Assembly: GCA_038258095.1 (NCBI GenBank)
Contig: JBBSQE010000183.1
Location: 1 to 5,756, forward strand
From: JBBSQE01 sp038258095
GTDB taxonomy: Bacteria; Actinomycetota; Thermoleophilia; Solirubrobacterales; 70-9
Reading direction: 5' to 3'
Length of the DNA: 5,756 nucleotides
Positions 1 to 5,625 of this stretch are shown piece after piece (position 1 is the stretch's first letter; each line of letters begins with the position of its first letter). The translations under genes were made by a program, and so were the position numbers. The notes beneath the pieces are model-generated. The model saw only the letters and a list, made by a program, of their open reading frames with translations, did not search any database and had not been told where the DNA came from.

Positions 1-271
1 GCCGTTCGACTTCAAGACGCCCGCGGAGATGAGCTGCGCGGCTAACCGGGGTGGGCCCGACAACTCGCTCTTCCTGATCAACAACTGGATCAGCACCGAC
101 CCGACGCCGCGGCCCACCAACGCCGCAAAGGTCAATGCCTACGACTTCCTCCTGCCGCGGGCGCGGCGCTGCGAGCGCCAGCGCAACGCCTTTCCGAACG
201 TCCTCAACGTCGACTTCTGGAAGCAGGGCGATACCCAGAGAGTGGTCGACACCTTGAACGGCGTCGGATAG
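1..271 (+). CDS. C-terminal fragment of a PLC-like phosphodiesterase (PI-PLC X-type), 5' truncated
   Basis: The reading frame enters from the left edge at base 2 and gives 89 residues up to the TAG at 269-271, so the N-terminal part and catalytic histidines lie outside the window. The visible part contains LFLINNWISTDPTPRP, then NAYDFLLPRARRCE, then PNVLNVDFWKQGD and a closing VVDTLNGVG. This pattern resembles the last barrel strands of PI-PLC-like phosphodiesterases found in actinobacteria: a hydrophobic strand ending in N-x-W, a Pro/Thr-rich loop, a helix with R-A-R-x-C, and a strand ending in V-D-F. Two cysteines, in SCAANRG and RRCER, could form a disulphide, as expected for an exported enzyme, but no signal peptide can be seen in a fragment. 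The assignment rests on remembered family pattern only; the substrate cannot be told. A 71-bp gap separates it from acsA, which has its own strong ribosome binding site. Confidence 0.6.
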   Translation, partial: PFDFKTPAEMSCAANRGGPDNSLFLINNWISTDPTPRPTNAAKVNAYDFLLPRARRCERQRNAFPNVLNVDFWKQGDTQRVVDTLNGVG

Positions 272-327
272 CGCCGCTCATCCGCGGGTAGTGTTGGCCA
301 CCTCCCACCGGTGACCACCACGACGCC

Positions 328-333
328 AGGAGG
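328..333 (+). promoter_or_regulatory. Ribosome binding site of acsA
   Basis: A perfect AGGAGG lies nine bases before the ATG at 343. It is the only strong Shine-Dalgarno in the window and fixes the acsA start. No convincing -35/-10 pair was found in the 71 bp between the upstream gene and this site. Confidence 0.85.
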
Positions 334-342
334 AACCTCACG

Positions 343-2319
343 ATGGCACCCGACTCTGGATCCGGAAGTCTCGAGCAGGAACTGACCGAGCTGCTCGAGG
401 TCGAGAAGTTCGACCCGCCCGAGGACTTCCGCGAGAAGGCCCTCTGGTCCGATGAAGCGATCTACGAGGAGGCGAACGACGACCCCGAGGCCTGGTGGTG
501 CAAGCAGGCCAAGGAGCTGCTGACCTGGGACACCGAGCCGTCCGAGGGGCTCGACGAGTCTGACCCACCATTTTACAGGTGGTTCGCCGACGGGAAGCTG
601 AATACGTCCGTCAACTGCCTCGACCGCCACGTCGACGCCGGGCTGGGCGACCGCGTCGCCTACCACTGGCGGGGCGAGGAGGGGGAGACGCGGGACGTCA
701 CCTACGCCGATCTGCTCGTCGACGTGAAGCGCTTCGCCAACGCGCTCACCGACCGCGGGATCGAGAAGGGCGACGTCGTCGGGATCTTCCTGCCGATGAT
801 CCCCGAGGTGGTCGTCGCGATGCTCGCCTGCGCGCGCATCGGCGCGCCGCACAACGTCGTCTTCGGAGGCTTCAGCGTCGGCTCGGTCAAGGAGCGGATG
901 CAGTTTGCGGACGCCAAGGCGCTCATCACGGTCGACGGCGCGCGGCGCAAGGGCAAGACCGCTCCGATCAAGCCCGCGGTCGACGAGGTCCTCGGCGAGG
1001 TCGACTCGATCGAGACGGTGTTCGTCGTCAAGCACACCGAGACCGACTGCGAGATGGATGACGAGCGAGACGTCTGGTTTCACGAGGCGCTCGAAGCCGC
1101 CCGTGACGAGCACGAGGCCGAGCCGATGGGGGCGGAGGACCCGCTCTACATCCTCTACACCTCGGGCTCCACCGCGAAGCCGAAGGGCATCCTCCACACG
1201 ACCGCCGGCTACCTGACCGGCGTCGCCTATACGCACAAGTACGTCTTCGACCTGAAGCCCGACGAGGACGTCTACTGGTGCGCGGCCGACGTCGGATGGG
1301 TCACCGGGCACTCCTACATCGTCTACGGGCCGCTCCTGAATGGCGCGACCAGCGTCATGTATGAGGGCGCTCCGGACTATCCCGAAAAGGATGTCTGGTG
1401 GGAGATCGCCGAGAGCTATGGCGTCACGATCCTCTACACGGCGCCGACCGCGATCCGCGCCTGCATGAAGTGGGGAGCGAAGTACCCGGAAGGGCACGAC
1501 CTCTCGATGCTGCGGCTGCTGGGGACGGTGGGCGAGCCGATCAACCCGAAGGCCTGGCTCTGGTACCACAAGGTCATCGGTGGCGAGCGCTGCCCGGTCG
1601 TCGATACCTGGTGGCAGACGGAGACGGCGCACATGATGATCTCGCCGCTACCGGGCATCACGGCGACCAAGCCGGGGTCGGCAACCGTGCCACTACCCGG
1701 GATCACCGCCGCGGTATACGACGAGGACGGTAAGGACGTCGGCGAGGCCGAGGGGCTGCTGGTCCTCACCCGCCCCTGGCCCGGAATGCTGCGGACCCTC
1801 TACAGAGAGGACGACCGCTTCGTTGAGACCTATTTCGAGAAGTTCGGCAAGGAGACGTACCTCGTGGGCGACGCCGCTCGCCGCGACGAGGATGGCTACC
1901 TCTGGATTCTCGGGCGGATCGACGACGTCATCAACGTCTCCGGCCACCGGCTGTCTACGGCCGAGGTCGAGTCGGCGATCGTCTCCCACCCGAAGGTCGC
2001 CGAGGCCGCGGTGATCGGCCAGATGGACGACGACACCGGCCAGGCGATCTGTGCCTTCGTGACCCTGGAGGGCGACCTCGACGGCGACGACGAGATGGTC
2101 GCCGAGCTGCGCGAACACGTGGCCGATCGCATCGGCAAGCTGGCCCGCCCGAAGCGCATCATCTGGTCGGGCGACCTCCCGAAGACCCGCTCCGGCAAGA
2201 TCATGCGCCGGCTCCTGCGCGACGTGGCCGAGGGCCGCGAGCTGGGCGATGTGACGACCCTGCGCGACCCGGACGTGGTCAAGGAGCTGGCGGAGAAGGT
2301 GGGGGGCTCAGAGGACTGA
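343..2319 (+). CDS. acsA: Acetyl-CoA synthetase (AMP-forming acetate--CoA ligase)
   Basis: This cytoplasmic enzyme activates acetate with ATP to acetyl-AMP and passes the acetyl group to CoA, feeding acetate into central metabolism. The 658 residues match the usual length of about 650. An N-terminal ACAS_N-like segment precedes the large adenylate-forming domain. The phosphate-binding loop is TSGSTAKPKG (residues 273-282), with Ala where many homologues have Gly; I recall this variant from other actinobacteria. VDTWWQTET (420-428) contains Trp424, equivalent to the Trp that shortens the acyl pocket to acetate in Salmonella Acs. Asp510, Arg525 in GRIDDVINVSGHR, and Arg536 are the expected nucleotide-binding and hinge residues. 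The C-terminal PKTRSGKIMRR carries Lys619, the catalytic lysine that protein acetyltransferases silence in homologues. A perfect AGGAGG nine bases upstream supports the ATG. The last 12 bases overlap the end of the convergent channel remnant. No truncation or frameshift is seen. Acetyl-CoA synthetase is strongly preferred over a propionyl-CoA synthetase because of Trp424. Confidence 0.96.
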   Translation: MAPDSGSGSLEQELTELLEVEKFDPPEDFREKALWSDEAIYEEANDDPEAWWCKQAKELLTWDTEPSEGLDESDPPFYRWFADGKLNTSVNCLDRHVDAGLGDRVAYHWRGEEGETRDVTYADLLVDVKRFANALTDRGIEKGDVVGIFLPMIPEVVVAMLACARIGAPHNVVFGGFSVGSVKERMQFADAKALITVDGARRKGKTAPIKPAVDEVLGEVDSIETVFVVKHTETDCEMDDERDVWFHEALEAARDEHEAEPMGAEDPLYILYTSGSTAKPKGILHTTAGYLTGVAYTHKYVFDLKPDEDVYWCAADVGWVTGHSYIVYGPLLNGATSVMYEGAPDYPEKDVWWEIAESYGVTILYTAPTAIRACMKWGAKYPEGHDLSMLRLLGTVGEPINPKAWLWYHKVIGGERCPVVDTWWQTETAHMMISPLPGITATKPGSATVPLPGITAAVYDEDGKDVGEAEGLLVLTRPWPGMLRTLYREDDRFVETYFEKFGKETYLVGDAARRDEDGYLWILGRIDDVINVSGHRLSTAEVESAIVSHPKVAEAAVIGQMDDDTGQAICAFVTLEGDLDGDDEMVAELREHVADRIGKLARPKRIIWSGDLPKTRSGKIMRRLLRDVAEGRELGDVTTLRDPDVVKELAEKVGGSED

Positions 2320-2666
2320 GCCGGGCGACTCGGTGCCCTGGGCGGCGGCTTCGGCCGGCACCAGGGGCGCGTCCGGGTTGAGGAACCGCTGGGCGATCGC
2401 ACCGGTCAGCAGAGCGACGAAGCGGATGCCGACCGGACGAGGACGACGGCAGTGGGCCTGGCTGCCGGTGGACTGCGGGTAGATGTCGGAGTCGAGCGCC
2501 GTCATCGTCGTGATGGCCCAGTAGACGCCCTGCCAGGCGCTCAGGTGCTGGTCTGACTCGAAGGCGTTGAAGACGGCTCCGCCGCCGAGGGTCGTGAGAA
2601 CCGCGAGCAGGTTCGCATAGCCGAGGCCCTCGATCGAGAATACGGCGAGCGCCAGCTTTTGACCAT
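2308..2666 (-). pseudogene. Degraded two-TM potassium-channel-like gene (Ion_trans_2 type)
   Basis: The minus-strand frame ending at the TGA 2308-2310 is open back to an in-frame TAG at 2686-2688 but has no usable early start codon. Its translation reads like a small pore-loop channel: a first hydrophobic helix (GYANLLAVLTTLGGGAVF), an amphipathic link (ESDQHLSAWQ), a pore helix (GVYWAITTMT), a filter position reading ALDSD, then IYPQSTGSQ, and a second helix ending VGIRFVALLTGAIAQRFL. KcsA-type channels have TVGYGD at the filter; here both glycines are gone. The first half of TM2 reads AHCRRPRP, far too charged, and becomes hydrophobic (TAVVLV) in the neighbouring frame at 2434-2457. An ATG at 2664-2666 is one base out of frame; one more A in the run of four at 2657-2660 would restore it and give a 119-residue protein. 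These points suggest decay or sequencing errors rather than a working channel. A minus-strand promoter lies just upstream. The channel identity is inferred from motif order. Confidence 0.65.
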
Positions 2667-2687
2667 GGCAAAGAAGTTCGCTAGACT
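2659..2687 (+). promoter_or_regulatory. Predicted promoter of the MarR-MFS operon
   Basis: TTGACC (2659-2664), a 17-bp spacer and TAGACT (2682-2687) make a plausible sigma70-type promoter. It would start transcription near 2694, leaving a leader of about 13 bases with no Shine-Dalgarno. TATAAA at 2691-2696 is an alternative -10 that would give an almost leaderless mRNA, but it has no -35 box at the right distance. The -10 region lies next to the -10 box of the opposing channel promoter. Confidence 0.5.
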
Positions 2688-2706
2688 AATTATAAAAGCT
2701 AACTAA
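2680..2706. repeat. Short direct repeat in the MarR control region, possible operator
   Basis: GCTAGACTAA (2680-2689) and GCTAACTAA (2698-2706) are near-identical copies spaced 18 bp start to start, differing by one inserted G. They cover the -10 region of the forward promoter and flank the -10 box of the reverse promoter, immediately before the MarR start codon. MarR proteins usually bind inverted repeats, so a direct repeat is not the expected form. The stretch is strikingly AT-rich against its GC-rich surroundings, which makes chance repetition easier. Confidence 0.4.
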
Positions 2707-2717
2707 ATGATCATCAA
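2689..2717 (-). promoter_or_regulatory. Sigma70-type promoter facing the channel remnant
   Basis: On the minus strand, TTGATG (2717 to 2712) is followed after exactly 17 bases by a perfect TATAAT (2694 to 2689). Transcription would begin near 2682, about 16 bases before the ATG at 2666. The -35 box lies inside the first codons of the divergent MarR gene, so MarR binding at its own control region would be expected to affect both directions. This is a prediction from sequence alone. Confidence 0.6.
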
Positions 2718-3249
2718 TCCCCGAAAGCCAACGTCTGACGCCCCGACCAACGGCGGGTCGGACGTCCTTGGCCAGAGTGACCCCGCGAGTGCCTCGAGCA
2801 CCGCGGATCTCGCCCAGACCGCCGCCCGGCTCCGTCTCGCGATCACCCGCACCGCGCGACGACTGCGGCAGGAGGCCTCCGGCAACCTGACTCCCACCAC
2901 GACGGCCGCTCTGGCGACCGTCGAACGCAGGGGTCCTCTGACGCCATCCGATCTCGCCGACATCGAGCGCGTCAAGCGTCCGACGGCGACCCGCGCGATC
3001 CGCTGCCTGCTCGATGCCGGCCTGGTGGACCGCACGCCGGACCCGACCGACGGCCGCAGCGCTCTCGTGAGCATCACGCCCGACGGTAAGGAGCAGCTCC
3101 GGCGGCTGCGCCGCCGCAAGAACGCGTACCTGGCGAAGCGAAAGGGCGCGATGGCACCCGATGAGGTGGTCCCGCTCGAGCGCGCGGCCGGGATTCTGGA
3201 GCGGCTGCTCGAGTCCGAGCGGCCATCCTCGAGCGGTGACGCCGCTTGA
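2707..3249 (+). CDS. MarR-family transcriptional regulator
   Basis: This is a 180-residue DNA-binding protein of the MarR winged-helix family, which usually acts as a dimeric repressor released by a small ligand, often one that the neighbouring pump exports. After a disordered, Ser/Pro-rich N-terminal stretch of about 32 residues, a dimerisation helix (DLAQTAARLRLAITRTARRL) leads into the helix-turn-helix. LTPSDLADIE and KRPTATRAIRCLLDAGLVDR (about 78-109) supply the recognition helix, and DPTDGRSALVSIT (112-124) is the wing with its characteristic D-x-R. A C-terminal helix (VVPLERAAGILERLL) closes the dimer interface. The start is secure because an in-frame TAA sits directly before the ATG. 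No Shine-Dalgarno is visible. Its TGA overlaps the TTG start of the exporter by four bases, so the two are probably co-translated. The N-terminal tail is longer than in classic MarR. The ligand cannot be read from the sequence. Confidence 0.9.
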   Translation: MIINPRKPTSDAPTNGGSDVLGQSDPASASSTADLAQTAARLRLAITRTARRLRQEASGNLTPTTTAALATVERRGPLTPSDLADIERVKRPTATRAIRCLLDAGLVDRTPDPTDGRSALVSITPDGKEQLRRLRRRKNAYLAKRKGAMAPDEVVPLERAAGILERLLESERPSSSGDAA

Positions 3250-4655
3250 CCGCCGCCCTGCGCCGCTCCTTCGACTCCCTCCAGGTCCCCAACTACCGCC
3301 GGTACTTCACCGGCCAGGTGGTGTCGCTCTCCGGGAACTGGATGCAGATGGTCGCCGAGATCTGGCTGATCCTGGCGCTGACCGACAGCGGTTTCGCCGT
3401 CGGCCTCACGACGGCGCTGCAGTTCCTGCCGATCCTGATCTTCGGTGCCTGGGGCGGGATGCTCGCCGATCGCCTCTCGAAGCGCCGGCTCCTGCTCACC
3501 ACGCAGACGCTGATGATCCTCCCGCCGCTGGCGCTCCTCGCGGCCTCGCTGTCGGGCCTGGTCACGCCGGGGATCGTCTACGCGCTGGTCTTCGCCCGTG
3601 GGGCGATCAACGCGATCGACAACCCGACGCGCCAGAGCTTCGTCATCGAGATGGTCGGCCCGGAGCGGGTTGTGAACGCGGTGAGCCTGAACAGCGTCAT
3701 CGTGCACTGTGCCCGCATCCTCGGGCCGGCGCTCGCAGGTGTCCTGATCGCGCTGGTCGGAGTCGAGCCGTGTTTCGCCCTCAATGCCCTCTCCTTCGTC
3801 GTGATGATCGGCGCCCTGCGAGGGATGGACCCGGGGCGGCTTCACGAGCCGCCGCTTGCCCGCCCGGGCAGCGGGGGAGTGCGTGCTGCCGTGCGCTACG
3901 TCCGCGCGACGCCCGAGCTCGCGGTGCCGCTCGGGCTCATGGCGCTGGTCGGGACCCTTGGGCTCAACTTCCAGGTCATCCTGCCGCTGCTTGCGAAGTT
4001 CAGCTTCGACGGCGGGGCGACGGCCTACGCGATCCTCCTCAGCGCGATGGGGGTGGGCTCGGTCGCCGGGGCTCTCGCCACCGGTGCGCGAGGGCAGAGT
4101 GGCCCGGCCGTCGTTTCAGCCTCGGCGGGCGCCTTCGGGGTTCTCTGTCTACTCGCTGCCGTTGCGCCGACGATCGCGCTGGAGATCCCGGTGCTGGCCC
4201 TGCTCGGCGCTTCCGCCGTGACCTTCGCGGCAACCATCAACTCGTCACTTCAGCTGGCCGTCGATCCGCAGATGCGCGGTCGTGTGATGGCGCTCTACTC
4301 GGTCGTGTTTCTCGGTTCGACTCCCGTGGGCGGTCCTCTCTCGGGGTGGCTCTCGGAGGCCTACAGCCCCCGCGTCGCCCTGCTGCTGGCTGCCGTCGCG
4401 GGCCTCGCGGCTGCCTGGGCGTCACGTTTCCTCGCCCGTCGCCCGCGGGAGCGGGCGGTGGACACCTCTCGCCCCGCGTGCGAGATGGGCGCCTTCCGAA
4501 GCATCCGTGCGTCCAGGAGCATCGACCAACCCGCCGAACGCCGGGAAGGGGGAGGACCCAGCGTCCGAACGGGTGGTCGAAGGGAAAGCCACAAGCCCGC
4601 GTCGCCGCGAACCGCGCCTCCAGGTTCCCTGGTTCCCGCCCGGAAGGCTTCCTAA
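3246..4655 (+). CDS. MFS_3-type efflux transporter
   Basis: This is an inner-membrane major facilitator exporter of the MFS_3 (EntS-like) group, expected to expel a drug, metabolite or siderophore using the proton gradient. The N-terminal VPNYRRYFTGQVVSLSGNWMQ leads into TM1. Motif A is GGMLADRLSKRR (70-81) between TM2 and TM3. AINAIDNPTRQSFVIEMVG (120-138) and DPQMRGRVMALYSVVFLG (340-357) are the segments typical of this group. The hydrophobic segments are compatible with the usual twelve helices, ending near residue 395. The TTG start at 3246 overlaps the MarR stop; later in-frame starts would remove the N-terminal motif, so TTG is preferred. Residues from about 404 to 469 form an odd tail rich in Arg, Ser, Pro and Gly with weakened GC3 bias, unlike a normal MFS end. 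The gene stops four bases into the convergent MerR gene. The family is certain; the substrate is unknown, though pairing with MarR suggests a toxic or antibiotic-like compound. Confidence 0.93.
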   Translation: MTAALRRSFDSLQVPNYRRYFTGQVVSLSGNWMQMVAEIWLILALTDSGFAVGLTTALQFLPILIFGAWGGMLADRLSKRRLLLTTQTLMILPPLALLAASLSGLVTPGIVYALVFARGAINAIDNPTRQSFVIEMVGPERVVNAVSLNSVIVHCARILGPALAGVLIALVGVEPCFALNALSFVVMIGALRGMDPGRLHEPPLARPGSGGVRAAVRYVRATPELAVPLGLMALVGTLGLNFQVILPLLAKFSFDGGATAYAILLSAMGVGSVAGALATGARGQSGPAVVSASAGAFGVLCLLAAVAPTIALEIPVLALLGASAVTFAATINSSLQLAVDPQMRGRVMALYSVVFLGSTPVGGPLSGWLSEAYSPRVALLLAAVAGLAAAWASRFLARRPRERAVDTSRPACEMGAFRSIRASRSIDQPAERREGGGPSVRTGGRRESHKPASPRTAPPGSLVPARKAS

Positions 4656-5527
4656 ACAGGCCGGTGCCCCCAGCCCGCCGCGCTCCCGCCCTCGGCGTAG
4701 GAGAGCATCCGGTTGGTCAGCGACGTCAGCGCGCGGATTTCGGGCGAGCTCGGAAGCGGTTCGCCCGAGAGCTGTTCTGGTTCGACTGTCGGTACGAGGT
4801 CGGGCGTCGCTGCTCTGGCCAGGGACATGGCAGTGCGGGAGGCGGCCCGCGTGACCTCCGGCTCGGCCGACCAGATCATGTCGAACAACCGTCCGGCGTC
4901 CGGGCGGTCCGATTGGCCCGGGCGTTCGCGGGCCAGCAGGCAGACGCTGAACGTCGGCGCGTCGCAGATGACCGACCACTCCCTCGTCAGCGGGTCAGCC
5001 TCCCCGATCGGTGCCTCCACGGGTCCGCCCGCGGGCGCCTTCGCGTTATCGAAGTCCGCGAAGACGCAGCACAGGTCCGATGTGGCCGTGAGATCCCGCC
5101 ACCGGCTCTCGACGACCCTGTAGTGCCGCTCCGACTGGAAGCTCCCGAACACAACTCCCCGGTCTGCGTTGGCGCAGTACTCATCCTCGATCGCCCGGCT
5201 GAGCGAGGTGAGGAGTCCCTTCGGCATCGTGCCAGGGGAGAGCTCGGGCCGGCGTGTGCGCAGGCCGGCGAAGATCGACGACGACGACGCGGGCGGTGGG
5301 GCGCCCCGGACTCGGTCGATCGCAGCCGGGAGGGACAGCCCGGTATCCCTAAGGGTCACGACCTCGCGAAGGAGCTCGACATCGGCGTCCGTATATTTGC
5401 GCCGGCCGTTGGGCAGCCGCGTCGGCGCCGGAAACCCGTGTCGAGCCTCCCAGACGCGCAGGGTCCGTTGGTCGATCCGGCTGCGGGCCGCGACCTCGGC
5501 GATGCCGAGCCCGGCCCCCGGGGTCAT
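4652..5527 (-). CDS. MerR-family regulator with C-terminal DICT sensory domain
   Basis: This 291-residue protein is a predicted one-component transcription factor. Residues 7-72 are a MerR winged helix: GIAEVAARSRIDQRTLRVWE, then RHGFPAPTRLPNGRRKY, then DVELLREVVTLRDTGLSL. The LRxWExRxG...P.R...GxRxY pattern is the one seen in the LitR/CarH branch. A Ala/Pro/Ser linker (73-84) is followed by a DICT domain at about 100-220, marked by LLTSLSRAIEDEYCANADR, VVFGSFQSERHYR, RWRDLTATSDLCCVFADF and FSVCLLARE. DICT was named from diguanylate cyclases and two-component systems and is thought to be sensory, possibly light-linked; its ligand is not established. No B12-binding domain is present, unlike CarH. 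The ATG at 5525-5527 is the only usable start below an in-frame stop, and no Shine-Dalgarno is visible. The last about 50 residues are loosely structured. It is divergent from a frame starting at 5626 and shares with it a control region holding three 11-bp repeats. Confidence 0.88.
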   Translation of the reverse strand: MTPGAGLGIAEVAARSRIDQRTLRVWEARHGFPAPTRLPNGRRKYTDADVELLREVVTLRDTGLSLPAAIDRVRGAPPPASSSSIFAGLRTRRPELSPGTMPKGLLTSLSRAIEDEYCANADRGVVFGSFQSERHYRVVESRWRDLTATSDLCCVFADFDNAKAPAGGPVEAPIGEADPLTREWSVICDAPTFSVCLLARERPGQSDRPDAGRLFDMIWSAEPEVTRAASRTAMSLARAATPDLVPTVEPEQLSGEPLPSSPEIRALTSLTNRMLSYAEGGSAAGWGHRPV

Positions 5528-5572
5528 CGGCCCGCGCTCGCGGTCAGGAGTGGGTGTGAGAAGGGGCGCGAC

Positions 5573-5605
5573 ATCTTGTATAGAGATAGTCTACAGTCTG
5601 TATAG
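5573..5605 (-). promoter_or_regulatory. Three head-to-tail 11-bp repeats, probable MerR (CarH/LitR-type) operator
   Basis: Read on the minus strand, three adjoining 11-mers are CTATACAGACT (5605 to 5595), GTAGACTATCT (5594 to 5584) and CTATACAAGAT (5583 to 5573). The outer two share 8 of 11 bases, including an identical CTATACA exactly 22 bp apart. The middle copy matches the first at 6 of 11. As I recall it, CarH binds three tandem 11-bp direct repeats built on a T-n-TACA core, and the outer copies fit that core exactly. The repeats lie between the divergent DICT-MerR gene and the frame at 5626, so autoregulation plus control of the neighbour is the natural reading. Binding is inferred. Confidence 0.6.
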
Positions 5606-5606
5606 A
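5576..5606 (+). promoter_or_regulatory. Predicted forward promoter with a 19-bp spacer
   Basis: TTGTAT (5576-5581) and TATAGA (5601-5606) are separated by 19 bases. Over-long 19-20 bp spacers are the hallmark of promoters that classic MerR proteins activate by twisting the DNA. Both hexamers fall within the 11-bp repeats, so the same binding could instead repress. Transcription would begin near 5613, ahead of the ATG at 5626. No clear minus-strand -35/-10 pair for the MerR gene was found, although TATACA on that strand (5582 to 5577) could serve as a -10. Confidence 0.4.
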
Positions 5607-5625
5607 AGCTTGAGAGCACGGACCG

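Noticed and set aside
254..300. TTGAAC at 254-259 as the -35 box of an acsA promoter
   Set aside because: No acceptable -10 hexamer lies 16-19 bases downstream.
139..1632. A 497-codon open frame antisense to acsA
   Set aside because: It mirrors the GC3-biased acsA codons, has a low-complexity Arg/Asp/Val/Leu composition and no recognisable domain; acsA is complete with all catalytic motifs.
2279..2671. A 130-codon reverse frame from a TTG beside the channel remnant
   Set aside because: The channel-like protein is read in a different reverse frame; this one is Arg/Pro-rich without motifs.
2703..3845. A 380-codon reverse frame under MarR and the exporter
   Set aside because: Shadow of the MarR and MFS genes, with a repetitive Asp/Gln/Arg composition and no domain.
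4642..4652. GGAAG-G-CTTCC palindrome before the exporter stop as a terminator
   Set aside because: It leaves almost no loop, the stem is short and no T-run follows on either strand.
4422..4979. A 185-codon reverse frame over the exporter tail and the end of the MerR gene
   Set aside because: It overlaps the DICT-MerR gene on the same strand in another frame and has no domain. It does cross the doubtful exporter tail, but nothing supports it.
5592..5602. TACAGTCTGTA as an inverted-repeat operator
   Set aside because: The arms are perfect, but they fall within the longer 11-bp tandem pattern, which explains more of the sequence; a dyad site cannot be fully excluded.
3161..5605. An 814-codon forward open frame spanning the exporter and the MerR gene
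   Set aside because: It is out of frame with two clear protein families on opposite strands and is rich in Arg/Pro/Gly/Ala, as expected for a shadow frame in GC-rich DNA.
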